DNA of 64,000 bases, taken from Trichomonas vaginalis G3 (Eukaryota; Parabasalia; Trichomonadida; Trichomonadidae). Positions 53,315 to 63,879 of this stretch are shown here, piece after piece (positions within the stretch are counted from its first letter, which is position 1; every line of letters starts with the position of its first letter). The translations under genes and the position numbers were made by a program. Below the pieces are notes generated by a model. It did no database searches and had not been told where the DNA came from. It saw only the letters and a program-made list of their open reading frames with translations. The DNA lies in NCBI RefSeq assembly GCF_026262505.1, contig NC_067206.1, positions 21,777,896-21,841,895 on the forward strand. Direction: 5' to 3'.

Positions 53315-53546
53315 ATGTCAAAACTTCTTGAAAGATGTTTGAAGAAAAAACAATATAGACTTTATTTCATGTAAAGGACTTTACACACTTTTGAACGATA
53401 TGAAAGACCCTGTTTTGTTTGTTCGTGTAGACAAAGGAAAGTTCTATGTCTTTACAAAATATTTGAACTTCTTAGACAGAGAACTTCAAGAAACGCCATG
53501 TGAAAGTTTAGATGAAGTTCTTCTCCACTTTCAGAAAAACTTTTAA
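53315..53546 (+). pseudogene. Polinton 76-aa protein region (copy C)
   Basis: Counterpart of 23476-23706. Broken in this copy. Confidence 0.5.
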
Positions 53547-53556
53547 ATATATGTAA

Positions 53557-54399
53557 ATGGCAGAAGACATAGTGGTTTATACTATTACGACTAAAAACCC
53601 TGAGTCATATAATTCTATAACAACAAACTTACAAAGTCCTCAAGGACGATATTGTAAACTGACCTTAAACACGATGACGACTAAAGCCTGTTTTGCTCTT
53701 TTGACACCAGAAGACTTTGTTGTTGTGAATGGTAAAAAATACTCCTTTGAAGATACTTACTCAGATATACCACCAACAGGTTTTGTTGACTTATTTAATA
53801 CTTTAAGGACGGATGTAACATGTGCTGCAACTAGAGCAGGTTTCATTATGTTTGGATGTCCGACTGAGTTTAGTATAAACGATATGAGCTATAATACAAA
53901 ACTTATATCTGGTTTTTACTACCAACAGTTTCCTATAACAGGAAAAGGTGTCATACAAGGAATGTCTGTTCCATTGACTTTAAGTACACCTATTTTATAT
54001 ATTGTTTCAAACTTAGGTTCAAAGTGCTATTCGAATGTCGACAGAAACTACTATGACCAAAAGATACTCATGCGTATAAACAACACTTTCTCTGCTGGTT
54101 TGCCTATTGTTCATTCGAATGCAGAGTTTTCAGCTTTAGTAAACTCAAACACTTTAGCAAACATAAACTTAACCTTAGTTGACGCAAACTTTGTTCCTGT
54201 AAAACTTTTATGTCCTATGTATTTGTCAATGACGGCAGAAAGTTTCGAATTGGAAGATGCAACTGGTGAAAGTATTGTACTACAAGAACAACTTCAACAA
54301 CAAATAGCTCAAGAACAACAAATGCAACAAATGGAACAAATGCAACAAATGGAACAAATGCAACAAATGGAACAAATGCAACAAATAGCTCAAGAATAA
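53557..54399 (+). CDS. Capsid-like protein with Gln/Met tail (copy C)
   Basis: 280 aa, 11 longer than in copy B because the MEQMQQ tail repeat is expanded in frame. Otherwise nearly the same protein. Looks whole. Confidence 0.5.
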   Translation: MAEDIVVYTITTKNPESYNSITTNLQSPQGRYCKLTLNTMTTKACFALLTPEDFVVVNGKKYSFEDTYSDIPPTGFVDLFNTLRTDVTCAATRAGFIMFGCPTEFSINDMSYNTKLISGFYYQQFPITGKGVIQGMSVPLTLSTPILYIVSNLGSKCYSNVDRNYYDQKILMRINNTFSAGLPIVHSNAEFSALVNSNTLANINLTLVDANFVPVKLLCPMYLSMTAESFELEDATGESIVLQEQLQQQIAQEQQMQQMEQMQQMEQMQQMEQMQQIAQE

Positions 54400-54431
54400 A
54401 AAAAATATTTTTTTTTTATTTTTATAAAAAA

Positions 54432-55667
54432 ATGTACAGAATAGACGTTTCAGATTTTTATGACTTCCAAGCGTTCAGAAATATGTGTCCATTTCGAGAC
54501 TATAACAAAGCAGTCGAGAATTTGAAACGTTTAGTCATTTATGTCGACTCTGCCCCAGAATGTTATGTCATGAAAGAATGGGATGTTGTCTTTAACAAAC
54601 CAAGAGCGACAATAGTTTCAGAACAAGAATGTAAACAGAAACTTAAGAAAATAAAAGTCGTACAAGTTGGTATGAAGATGTTAGATGCTTGGGATATCTT
54701 ATTGTCAAAGTTAGAAGATTTTTCAGTTCGTGGTATAAAGTTCTATACACCATCTCCAAACTTCTATTCTATCTTCACTGGATATAAATACGAACAAGTA
54801 GAATGGAAAGAAAATGTTATAGAAGCTTGGTTAGACCATGTCAAAGAAATTATATGCAATGGAAACGAAAGAGTCTATGAGTATATCTTATGTTGGTTTG
54901 CAAACATCTTACAACATCCAAGTGCTAAAAATGAAACTGCTCTCATCATAATTGGAAAACAAGGAACAGGTAAGAACACTTTCTTTACAGATATCTTATG
55001 CAAACTGTTAGAGGGCTATTCGAACCCGAATATGACAAACTTAGAAAACATCTGCGGTAAATTTAACTCTTCAATAGAGAATATGAAACTTATAGTATGT
55101 AACGAACTTCAAAGTATAGATACAACAAAAGTTTTGAACTCAGATGCTTTGAAGAGTCTTATAACAGACAAAGTTGGAGTTGTTGAAAGAAAGTATAGAG
55201 ACCAAAGAGTTTGTGAAAATGTTGCAAACTTCGTCATGGTTTCAAACAACGCCGTTCCGATGAAGTTAGAAAGTTCTGACAGAAGATATGTAGTTGTCAG
55301 AACGTCAGAAGCTCATATGCAAGATACAGAATATTTTGACGACTTAGCAGAAACTTTGACATCTGACTTTTACAACCACTTGTTCTCATATTTCATGACA
55401 TTAGATATTTCTAAGTTCAATCCAAGACAAATTCCACATACCGAAGAGAGACAAACATTGTTAGAAGCAAACAAGAGTGTATATGAACTGTTCATAGATG
55501 AAACTGACTTTGAGTGTTTAGATGAAAGGTCATTGTACGATTCGTATAAACAGTATTGTCAAGAGTATGGTTATATGACAGCGTCTAAACGAACATTCTT
55601 GGCAAATGTCAAAAGTCTTTTAGACGTACAGAATGGTGTATATACAAAGAAAAATTTTTCTGAGTAA
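54432..55667 (+). CDS. SF3/D5-type helicase (copy C)
   Basis: 411 aa, differing from copy B by only a few residues; all ATPase motifs present. The A/T-rich motif again stands just before the ATG. Looks whole. Confidence 0.8.
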   Translation: MYRIDVSDFYDFQAFRNMCPFRDYNKAVENLKRLVIYVDSAPECYVMKEWDVVFNKPRATIVSEQECKQKLKKIKVVQVGMKMLDAWDILLSKLEDFSVRGIKFYTPSPNFYSIFTGYKYEQVEWKENVIEAWLDHVKEIICNGNERVYEYILCWFANILQHPSAKNETALIIIGKQGTGKNTFFTDILCKLLEGYSNPNMTNLENICGKFNSSIENMKLIVCNELQSIDTTKVLNSDALKSLITDKVGVVERKYRDQRVCENVANFVMVSNNAVPMKLESSDRRYVVVRTSEAHMQDTEYFDDLAETLTSDFYNHLFSYFMTLDISKFNPRQIPHTEERQTLLEANKSVYELFIDETDFECLDERSLYDSYKQYCQEYGYMTASKRTFLANVKSLLDVQNGVYTKKNFSE

Positions 55668-55704
55668 ATTTTAAAAAAAAATATTTTTTTATCCGATAGA
55701 AAAG

Positions 55705-56116
55705 ATGACGAAATTCATCTCAGTCAACAAGTACATGTCAGGACTTAAAGAAGAACTAGACCCATTCACATATTTGAATGTTTACTTCTACCATTTTGAA
55801 AAGTCTCATTTGACAAAGTTTGGAACATCGAACCAGTTAAGTTGCTATTGTGACTAAAAATGGTGCGAAATTTGAAGACTTAGACATAGGGTTTGTTAAC
55901 AGTCAAAGAAAGTTTTTGACAGAAGGTTCTCAAACTTCGAAGAAAGCATACAAACTTGTTTACCTTATGAACCAAAGAAAGCAGACGACTATGAATATTA
56001 TGAGTCTAAGATAGTTGAAGTTCAAGGTAAATTGGGGTAAAAAGATTTTAGAGTCTAAGCCAGTGTTTGCTCCTAAAGAGGAAGAGAACATTGACATTGA
56101 CCCAGAAATGTTCTAA
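55705..56116 (+). pseudogene. Polinton 139-aa protein region (copy C)
   Basis: Counterpart of 25829-26248, broken several times. Confidence 0.5.
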
Positions 56117-56133
56117 AAATAAAATTTTTTTTT

Positions 56134-56575
56134 TACATTGTCATATCTCCCCTTCTCTGGTTCAGGTTCTTTCTTTCTCTTCTACTTTCTTTTCTTCTTT
56201 TCTCTCTTCTTCTTCTCTGGTGGAGTTATGTCAAACTTCTCAGAACCATATTTTTGTAAAAGTGCTTTGTCATTTAATAGCTCTTCTATTCTGTTTTCTA
56301 TTCATTTCAAGAACAGCGCATGTGTCTTCTTTGCATTCTAAGAAGTTTTGTTGGACTTCATCTCTCCAAGAGGCGTCATCTCTGTCAACAAGTCTGTCAT
56401 TGACAAATTTTAAGACTTCTCTGCTTAATGTTTTATGGTTCTTGTCATATTCCCAGAAACAGAACTTTAGAACAAATTCACCTTTCTTGTTTACACTATG
56501 TAAGATTTTATGGTCGACAGATGTTTTGCTGTCGAAAAGCTTGTCTCGAATATAGATAGCGAAATCGCTAGACAT
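56134..56575 (-). pseudogene. Polinton 149-aa charged protein region (copy C)
   Basis: Counterpart of 26265-26714; first 90 residues clear, charged tail disturbed. Broken. Confidence 0.5.
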
Positions 56576-56612
56576 TTCCTAAAAGATAAAAATTTTAATT
56601 TTTTCTAAAAAT

Positions 56613-57485
56613 ATGTTAGAAAAAAAGTTTGCTGACATTGACAAGAAATTTGAGAATGTTTTAAATAAGAACAAGAGGAAGTTGGAAAATGCTCAGATAA
56701 AACCCATACATGACAAGTTCTTATTTGCTCAGAATGGTATAACAGGTCTAATTGCACCACCTGGGTCTGGTAAGACTTTCACTTATCTTAAAATGGCTGC
56801 ACAACAACAAGAACTAGATGAGAAGAACCCATTCTATGAGTTAGTAGTCATTTGTAGTACTTCGGGTCAATTTGACCAAACCGTCAATTCGTTCAAAGAT
56901 ATTATTAAAAAGTCTAAGTTAGTATGTATAAAAGACTCTGAGTTGTTAGATTGGATAAAGAGTACCAAAGAAGAGTTTTGAAGTACAATGCTATAAATGA
57001 GTATGTCAATTCTAAGTTTAAAGACCCAAATGAGGAAATGCAGAGAATATTAGAGAAGAAACACTTCAGAAACAAACAGAAAGAGATAAATACATTTCGA
57101 AGAAATTGCAATCTTACGATTGGAAGACTTACCCTCATAGATGTCTTCTTATCTTAGATGACTTTGCTTCTCATCCTTTGTTAAAGAACAGAGAACAAGA
57201 CATGTGTCGAATTCTTAAGAAGCTCAGACACTTTAACATCTCTGTTGTCATTTGTGTACAGACAGCAAAGAGTTTAAGTAAGGATGTAAAGAGAATACTT
57301 ACTGACATTGTACTTTTCCCGGATTGTCCGAAGACGATTTCATGGAACTTATGAAAGAGTCCATGGCAGGTAAGTTTGACAGACATGAACTATGGGAGAA
57401 GTACAAAGTCATACAAGACCCTCATACTTCTTTCAGAATTCATATCTACGCAAACAAAGTTCAAATTGTAAAAAGTCAAGCGTAA
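56613..57485 (+). pseudogene. A32-like packaging ATPase region (copy C)
   Basis: Walker A segment (APPGSGKTF) and CLLILDDFA present; the region is broken about three times. Confidence 0.7.
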
Positions 57486-57589
57486 AAATGTAAGTGTTTG
57501 AGTCTTAGTCTGTTGTGGTGCTGGGGCTGTCGGTTCTTCTGGCTTTGGAATGGACTCGGTTGGTGGTACGTCAGTCATCCGTTTGTGTC

Positions 57590-57885
57590 CTGTCGGATGG
57601 AAGGACTTTTCCTGTCGGAAAGAAAAACTTTTCCTGTCGGAAAGAAAAATTTTTCCAGTTGTCCGGAAAAATTTTTCCTGAAGGTCGGCCAAAAAGTTCT
57701 CAATTTTCGAAAATTTGAATGGTTTACGGACGAACAACAGGAAAAATTTTTCCTGTCGGAAGGAAAATTTTTTCCAGTTGGAAGGAAAATTTTTTCCAGT
57801 TGGAAGGAAATTTTTTTCCTGTTGGAAGGAAATTTTTTTCCTGTCGGATGGAAGGACTCGGAATGCCAGAAGGACTCGGACAAGA
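57590..57885. repeat. 22-bp tandem array with central core (copy C)
   Basis: Shorter array. Right part uses a TTTTCCAGTTGGAAGGAAA variant, left part the CTGTCGGAAAGAAAAA type. Between them lies the core GGCCAAAAAGTTCTCAATT (about 57680-57700), as in copy A. Confidence 0.75.
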
Positions 57886-57949
57886 CAATTTACCATCTAG
57901 AGCTACCTGAGCCATCTTTGGTGTCAAGCTTGAAAAATATATGGTTCAT

Positions 57950-58758
57950 TTACTCTTCCTCTTTGAAGTTATCGAAATACTCTGTTATTTTTTCTTTCAG
58001 TAGCGGTAAATCTTCTTTGAATGTAAGTATTGTACAACCTTTCATATCATAGTGTGTTTGAGGTAACGTATCTTGAACTATCTGTTTAACATCTTCATTT
58101 GGGTGTCATTGAAATCGGTAAGTTTTCGCGATAGAACCAATTTCTGTCAGATTTGTAAATCTTAGCTAAGTCGTAAAAGCTTTTGTTGTTTCTTCTGACT
58201 AAATGCAACATAACCATATCTCTGTCTTCTTCATTTTCCATCTCTTCAGTGTAAATCATATACTTATAGTTCTTTCTTTTCCTTTTTTGGTACCGAACGT
58301 GGTATTCTTTTCTGTATGTTTTTGTCTTTTGCTTCAAGCTTGTTCTCTAGCTCTTCACGTTCTTGTCTATGAATTTCATCTAACATCATGAAAATATAAC
58401 AAGCGTAACGAGGTGAAGCCCACATTGCAACAGCATTTACAAGAAGTCTATGTACATACCAACCTCTCAAACCATTTGGCAAATTTTGACGATTTTCGTA
58501 CGGAATCTCGACCCGCGGTTTTCCGCGGGTCGCAAACATATGAGGAAATTCTTCTAAAAGTTCTTTTGTCTGTTGGTTTTCAAACCAATGATGTGCTTGC
58601 TTTGTAGAACGAAGAGCATTCAAAATACTTTGCATTTGGTACATGTCATCTTTGACCGAACGAATGAGACGTAACTGTTTGTTAAACTGTATGTACTCGT
58701 ATTCTTCACTTATGGCTTCATGAACGATAGCAGTTGTTGTGTTCTCTGATGTTGACAT
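57950..58758 (-). pseudogene. KilA-N gene, type 1 with internal palindrome (copy C)
   Basis: The middle domain matches copy A's type 1 (LNALRSTKQAHHWFENQQ ... WASPRYACYIFMM). A perfect palindrome, CGACCCGCGG-TTTT-CCGCGGGTCG, lies in the coding sequence at 58509-58532, the same site as in A, with two base pairs changed on both arms. Broken in the 3' part. Confidence 0.7.
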
Positions 58759-58847
58759 TACTGTCTTTACATACAAAATAAAAAAATAAAATAAAAATAA
58801 AATTAGCGTTATTTTCTATCTTGTATAAAAGACCAAAAATAAACGCT

Positions 58848-59459
58848 TTACATGTATTTTTCAGCAACTTCGTCAAATACTTTTATAGCTTTCTCTATCT
58901 CATCTACTTCGAAAGTTTCTTTACCTTTCGTGGGAGCACCATACCTTTTCTCAAACTTTTCAAGTAGTTCTGTTTCAGCAGCTCTCATATCGTTAACGAA
59001 CGCAACCTTGACTCTATTGACTATACTGTCATATCTTTGAGTTATATTATATGTTCTTCCTATCTTATATCTCTTTGTATTGAAGTCCTTCGGTTTCTGA
59101 ACGATGTAAAGTAAGCCTTCACTGCAACGTTCCGTATCGAATGAACCATATGTTATGAAATTATATCCAACAACTGGGTCTAACCATAACAAAACTACTG
59201 GTATAAGACTTTTGTCGATGAGATATGCTGTAGTTCCATAGAATCTTACCGATATCAAAAGCTCAGGATTTCTTGTCAAAATTTTCTGAGTTGAAGCATT
59301 TCTAACCCAGTCCTTTGCTCTCTTTCCAGATAGTGTTAAAATGTCTGACAAAGAATATTTGTTGTATTTCTTTGAGTATCTTACGTTTAAATCACCTATT
59401 CTAACCACCTTGGTCTCATTGTCTATCTTTTTAACTGTTTCAAACTCAGTGTTTGTCAT
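58848..59459 (-). CDS. KilA-N/MSV199-like plus T5orf172-like protein (copy C)
   Basis: 203 aa. N-terminal DNA-binding-like part (NKYSLSDILTLSGKRAKDWV, then YLIDKSLIPVVLLWLDP). C-terminal T5orf172/GIY-YIG-like part (GLLYIVQ, YKIGRTYNITQRYDSI, then AAETELLEKFEKRY). Similar two-domain proteins occur in poxviruses, iridoviruses and phages; some may cut DNA. Upstream A/T-rich run (59475-59510). Looks whole. Confidence 0.7.
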   Translation of the reverse strand: MTNTEFETVKKIDNETKVVRIGDLNVRYSKKYNKYSLSDILTLSGKRAKDWVRNASTQKILTRNPELLISVRFYGTTAYLIDKSLIPVVLLWLDPVVGYNFITYGSFDTERCSEGLLYIVQKPKDFNTKRYKIGRTYNITQRYDSIVNRVKVAFVNDMRAAETELLEKFEKRYGAPTKGKETFEVDEIEKAIKVFDEVAEKYM

Positions 59460-60134
59460 TTCCTGTTCTTACATACAAAATAAAAAAATAAAAAAAAATA
59501 AAACTAGCTTTATTTTATTTTTTCTATCTTGTATAAAAGATATGATTTCATAGAGTTTTTTTACGATTTTCATGAGTTTTAGGCGACCCCGGAAAAAGTC
59601 GGGGTCGCATTTTTTCACTGTTTTCATAGAGTTTTTTTACGATTTTCATGAGTTTTAGGCGTCCCTCGGTTTTCCGCGGGTCGCATTTTTTCACGATTTT
59701 CATAGAGTTTTTTTACGATTTTCGTACGGAATCTCTACCCTCGGTTTTCCGAGGGTAGCAAACATATGAGGAAATTCATGAAATTTGGTCATTTTTTCAG
59801 CAAAAATATATTTTAGGCGACCAGGTCCCTCGGTCCCTCGGTCAACTAACATCTTTTTGAAAATGGTGACAACATGACATTTTGACAACAACACAGGAAA
59901 TAGATTTCATCGTACATGTTTTGTCATGATTTCATCGTCAATGAGCGTAAATCAGACAAAAATATATTTTAGGTGAAGAGGTGAGATCTCACCTCTTTTC
60001 TCACCTCTTTTCTCACCCCATATGTCCTTACTGAAAAAGTACGTGTTCCATATGTCATTTTACTCAGCAAAAATATATTTTAGGTGAAGAGGTGAGATCT
60101 CACCTCTTTTCTCACCTGTTTTCTCACCTCTTTT
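59460..60134. repeat. Accessory intergenic zone with palindromes and GGTGAG iterons (copy C)
   Basis: No gene. Hairpins at 59583-59608 (GCGACCCCG/CGGGGTCGC), about 59660-59685 (two half-hairpins of different type joined, imperfect) and 59735-59758 (CTACCCTCGG/CCGAGGGTAG, inside a KilA-N type 1 fragment). The CGAGGGAC module lies inverted at 59821-59897. Two iteron blocks at 59955-60017 and 60068-60130 follow. Confidence 0.7.
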
Positions 60135-61049
60135 TCACAAGCGTCTTACATGAATTGTACGATGTATATTTGAAATCCTAAACAGTTTTGTAGCTTCTAT
60201 TTCTTCTGTCAGTATGTCAAAAGTTTTAACAATGCCGAAGGTTTCTTTATATTTCTTCTTGACATCAGATAGAAGGAAATCGTCAGCTGTTGGATAGTTT
60301 TTGTTCAGAAATGCTAACATGTCCATTTTATCTTCTGCTGGTTTCTCTACTTCTTTCTTTAAGTCAGCATAGTCGTTTCGCATACGTTCTATCTCTTTGA
60401 CGGAGTAGTTATATTTCCTCATTGCTGCTTTACATTTTGAACATTGTGGGTTCATTTTAGCATTGTACATTGAAATAAAACCTGCTAAAACAACTAAGGC
60501 GTCAATGGTTTTCTTTAACTCAAAAGTTGCTGGTTTTATCTGTTCGTTCCATACCTTACCTCTTTTATCTTTATCTCTTATCTGCCATACACATTTTGCA
60601 ACTAACGAAACAAAGTTGTCGTAGGTCTTAAATTCTTCAGATTTGTATATGTCAGAGATGTTCTTATATAACATATCGCAATCTTTGTCCATGACTTTGT
60701 GGTTGCAATGAAATCCAAGAAACTCATAGTTTACCTTACGTATGAACTTCTTGGTTTCTACTGAGTCAGTTGCTTTGACTTCTATTTCATCGAATTCAGG
60801 AATAGTAAGCTTTTGTTGTTGTATTTCAGGAAGTTTAGGTAGATGGTCAATAATATCCTGCATTTCATAAAGATATTCTTCATTTGTTTCATCTTTTGCA
60901 CTACAGTCTAAAACTCCTTGGAGAAGTTCTTGCTTTATCTTCTGGATTTCTGTTTCGAAAGTATATGAAGAAGGAATGAAGCTTTTCATCTCTACTAACA
61001 TTGAAGTTGGGTTCATGACTAACGAGTTTGGTGCTGTTGTTGCTAACAT
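60135..61049 (-). CDS. Polinton 304-aa protein (copy C)
   Basis: Nearly identical to copy B except the last about 15 residues, which are like copy A. Bracketed by inverted copies of the CGAGGGAC module and by iterons on both sides. Looks whole. Confidence 0.6.
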   Translation of the reverse strand: MLATTAPNSLVMNPTSMLVEMKSFIPSSYTFETEIQKIKQELLQGVLDCSAKDETNEEYLYEMQDIIDHLPKLPEIQQQKLTIPEFDEIEVKATDSVETKKFIRKVNYEFLGFHCNHKVMDKDCDMLYKNISDIYKSEEFKTYDNFVSLVAKCVWQIRDKDKRGKVWNEQIKPATFELKKTIDALVVLAGFISMYNAKMNPQCSKCKAAMRKYNYSVKEIERMRNDYADLKKEVEKPAEDKMDMLAFLNKNYPTADDFLLSDVKKKYKETFGIVKTFDILTEEIEATKLFRISNIHRTIHVRRL

Positions 61050-61858
61050 GTTCTTACAATAAAAATAAAAAATATTTTTTTTAAAAAACTAACTTTTTTT
61101 ATTTCGGGAAAATTCATGAAAATTCAACGGGTGAGAAAAGAGGTGAAAAAAGAGGTGAGATCTCACCACTTCACCTAAAATATATTTTTGCCGAAAAAAA
61201 TGAGCTTTGGTTGAAAAAACAGGTGGAGCCATTTTTGGCTCGACCTCAAAACAGGCATTTTGTGAAGAATATACCAACCCGCGGAATTCCGGCGGTTGCT
61301 TTTTATACAAAACATTGACGATGAAAGTCTTGACAAAACAGGCATTTTGTGAAGAATATACCAACCCGCGGAATTCCGGCGGTTGCTTTTTATACAAAAC
61401 ATTGACGATGAAAGTCTTGACAAAACAAGCATTTTGTGAAGAATATACCAACCCGCGGAATTCCGCGGGTTGCTTTTTATACAAAACATTGACGATGAAA
61501 GTCTTGACAAAACATTGACGATGAAAGTCTTGACAAAACATTGACGATGAAAGTCTTGACAAAACATGTACGATGAAAGTCTTGACAAAACAAGCATTTT
61601 GTGAAGAATATACCACCCGTCGGAATTCCGGCGGTTGCTTTTTATACAAAACATGTACGATGAAAGTCTTGACAAAACATTGACGATGAAAGTCTCAACA
61701 AAACATTGACGAAGAAATCTATCTCCTGTGTTGTTGTCAAAATGTCATGTTGTCACCATTTTCAAAAAGATGTTAGTTGACCGAGGGACCGAGGGACCGA
61801 GGGACCTGGTGAGATCTAAAATATATTTTTGCCGAATTCAATAAAAAAAATGGTTCAT
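61050..61858. repeat. KilA-N-derived palindrome array (copy C)
   Basis: Iteron block 61127-61193, hairpin AGGTGGAGCC/GGCTCGACCT (61221-61245), then about 88-bp units at 61250, 61338 and 61427 and a partial one at 61586. Each unit carries GCATTTTGTGAAGAATATAC, a palindrome of the AACCCGCGGAA type and GGTTGCTTTTTATACAAAAC. ACATTGACGATGAAAGTC units fill the gaps. The module with CGAGGGAC is at 61728-61810. About 50 bp of each unit equals part of the KilA-N gene at 62270-62325 (inverted). No gene. Confidence 0.75.
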
Positions 61859-62521
61859 TTACTCACAATATTTTTGTACAAAACGACCCCAAACTTTTAA
61901 CCTCTCTTCTGCAGCTTCTAATGAAACTTTAGCGAGTTCATATTCTCTAAATTCTCTCTTTAAATCTTCTTGTTCCCATTGGTCTAGTTCGTATGGAGAG
62001 TCTCTATAACCAGAACATATCTCATGTTCATGTTCTATTTGTTTTTCATGCATTTTTCTAACTTCTTCTTCGAACAAAGGTTTTGCATTCTCTACTGTAT
62101 CTTCAAGTTCTTCTTCATCTAATTTCTCATGAACTTTCTTGTCTATGGAGTCCAGAATTTTTCCAACTGCTATGCAATATTTTGGAGAAGCCCACATTGC
62201 TATATAGTTTACGAGTCTTGGGTCTACATACGTTCCTCTAACCTGTTTGATTTCATCGGGAATTCCTGCATGAACTGTGTATAAAAAGCAACCCGCGGAA
62301 TTCCGCGGGTTGGTATATTCTTCACAAAATGCCTTAAAATACTCTTCCCAGGACTTATTTTCCAACAACCTTCTAAAGTCTTTCCTAAACTGCTGACATA
62401 TCTTTGTTGCATTTATATAACCATCCTTGTCTCTACGTAAGACTTCAATACCGTTGTAAGTGCCTTTTGTGAATGTTTCGCCATTAGATTTGTTCGTGAA
62501 CGTTTTTGCTTCGACTGTCAT
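61859..62521 (-). CDS. KilA-N protein, third type (copy C)
   Basis: 220 aa from MTVEAKTFTNKSNGETFTKG; I reject upstream in-frame codons because they run through the 22-bp array. KilA-N features: GIEVLRRDKDGYINATKICQ, RRLLENKSWEEYFK, GTYVDPRLVNYIAMWASPKY. Then a charged helical tail. A 22-bp perfect palindrome (half-site AACCCGCGGAA) at 62290-62311 encodes the NPRNSAG loop between domain halves. The A/T motif (62525-62550) stands upstream. Looks whole. Confidence 0.7.
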   Translation of the reverse strand: MTVEAKTFTNKSNGETFTKGTYNGIEVLRRDKDGYINATKICQQFRKDFRRLLENKSWEEYFKAFCEEYTNPRNSAGCFLYTVHAGIPDEIKQVRGTYVDPRLVNYIAMWASPKYCIAVGKILDSIDKKVHEKLDEEELEDTVENAKPLFEEEVRKMHEKQIEHEHEICSGYRDSPYELDQWEQEDLKREFREYELAKVSLEAAEERLKVWGRFVQKYCE

Positions 62522-62559
62522 ACTGTTCTTACAATAAAAATAAAAAATGTTTTTTGGTG

Positions 62560-63005
62560 GGACGTCGGACATTCGTTTGTGGCTTAACCGTCGGACATTG
62601 TCTTGAAACAGTACAAATATTGTCTTGAAACAGTACAAATATTGTTCTGAAGCAGTGCAAATATTGTCTTGAAACAGTACAAATATTGTCTTGAAACAGT
62701 GCAAATATTGTCTTGAAACAGTGCAAATATTGTTCTGAAAAAGTACAAGTATTGTTCTGAAACAGAAAATTTTTCTCACAAATTGAGAGCTTTTACGGGA
62801 AATTTGTTCTGAAAAAGTACAAGTATTGTTCTGAAACAGTACAAGTATTGCTCTGAAACAGTACAAGTATTGTTCTGAAAAAGTACAAATATTGTTCTGA
62901 AGCAGTGCAAATATTGTTCTGAAGCAGTGCAAATATTGTTCTGAAGCAGTGCAAATATTGTTCTGAAGCAGTGCAAATATTGTTCTGAAGCAGTGCAATG
63001 GACAA
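62560..63005. repeat. Second 22-bp tandem array (copy C)
   Basis: About 18 units of 22 bp with ATTGTTCTGAAGCAGTGCAA or ATTGTCTTGAAACAGTACAA. In the middle (62765-62805) is a unique core with AAATTGAGAGCTTTTACGG, similar to the core of the other 22-bp family. Lies between the KilA-N gene and the 286-aa gene; absent in B. Spurious frames run through it. Confidence 0.8.
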
Positions 63006-63018
63006 CATCGAGCCACAT

Positions 63019-63879
63019 TCAATACTTTTTCAGCACTTTTCCGTAGTTGTATATGAAAGACAATTCGAGATAAAAGTCATAGTATAATGGAATAATATGC
63101 TGCAGACCGTTTGTTGTGAACCAAACTTGAAAGTCAGAGAAACTGTTACTAGGTGGTTCGTAGAATTTAGAAGCAAAGTCATAGAAGTCCTTACCGATAC
63201 ACAGAAAACTGTTGTTGCTTGAACTGAAACTTGCATGACACATGACATTTTGAGGGTCAAACACGTTTCTATAAACTGTCAAATCTGCTGGTGGAAGTAT
63301 AAATTTAAATGGACCATCTGGTGGTAATGGTTCGTTCTGGTTTAGTAACCGAAGAAATTGTGCCCAAGAACGTTTGTCTACTCCCCAATATAAAAACTCT
63401 GTATCTCTTGGAGGGTTAATTTCAATCTTTTGAAATGAAACGGTGGAATTCATCTTGTCGTATTCTAGCTTCAGATAGTATGTTCCATTTAGTAAAGAGT
63501 GGTATTTTTCTTGAAATTCCCAGTAGTATTTGTTTATTTGAGTTTGAAAGTCATTTAGAGTTTTTTCAAGACTTTCGTCTGAACGAATTGTAAAGATTTT
63601 CATTTCGTCAAATTTTTCTATTAGACCGTCAGAACCTTTATACTGACCGTGAAAATATACTGCGAACATGAATGCATTAGTTCTATTTGAAAACAAAACT
63701 CTTCTAAATCCTATTGCCTTTGCATCTGAAGGACTTTGAAGCCAACGAATTGGATAGTCAAACCTGTAAGATCGGGATGAAATTTCTTCATCTGAAATAT
63801 TCCTACCAGCGTTTGTAAAGATATAGTCTAACGGTTTTGTATCTGCTACTTTTGTTCTTTGTTTTTCAACCTGAAGCAT
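63019..63879 (-). CDS. Polinton 286-aa protein (copy C)
   Basis: Near-identical to 30855-31715 with only one clear residue change noticed (NGV to NGL near the end). Looks whole. Confidence 0.6.
   Translation of the reverse strand: MLQVEKQRTKVADTKPLDYIFTNAGRNISDEEISSRSYRFDYPIRWLQSPSDAKAIGFRRVLFSNRTNAFMFAVYFHGQYKGSDGLIEKFDEMKIFTIRSDESLEKTLNDFQTQINKYYWEFQEKYHSLLNGTYYLKLEYDKMNSTVSFQKIEINPPRDTEFLYWGVDKRSWAQFLRLLNQNEPLPPDGPFKFILPPADLTVYRNVFDPQNVMCHASFSSSNNSFLCIGKDFYDFASKFYEPPSNSFSDFQVWFTTNGLQHIIPLYYDFYLELSFIYNYGKVLKKY

Noticed and set aside
58509-58532. Rho-independent terminator
   Set aside because: The hairpin with T loop lies inside a coding sequence in a eukaryote, and its T residues are in the loop, not after the stem.
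62529-63022. Cys/Phe/Leu-rich repeat frames before the KilA-N gene
   Set aside because: Produced by the 22-bp array; the KilA-N start at 62521 with its own A/T motif explains the gene.
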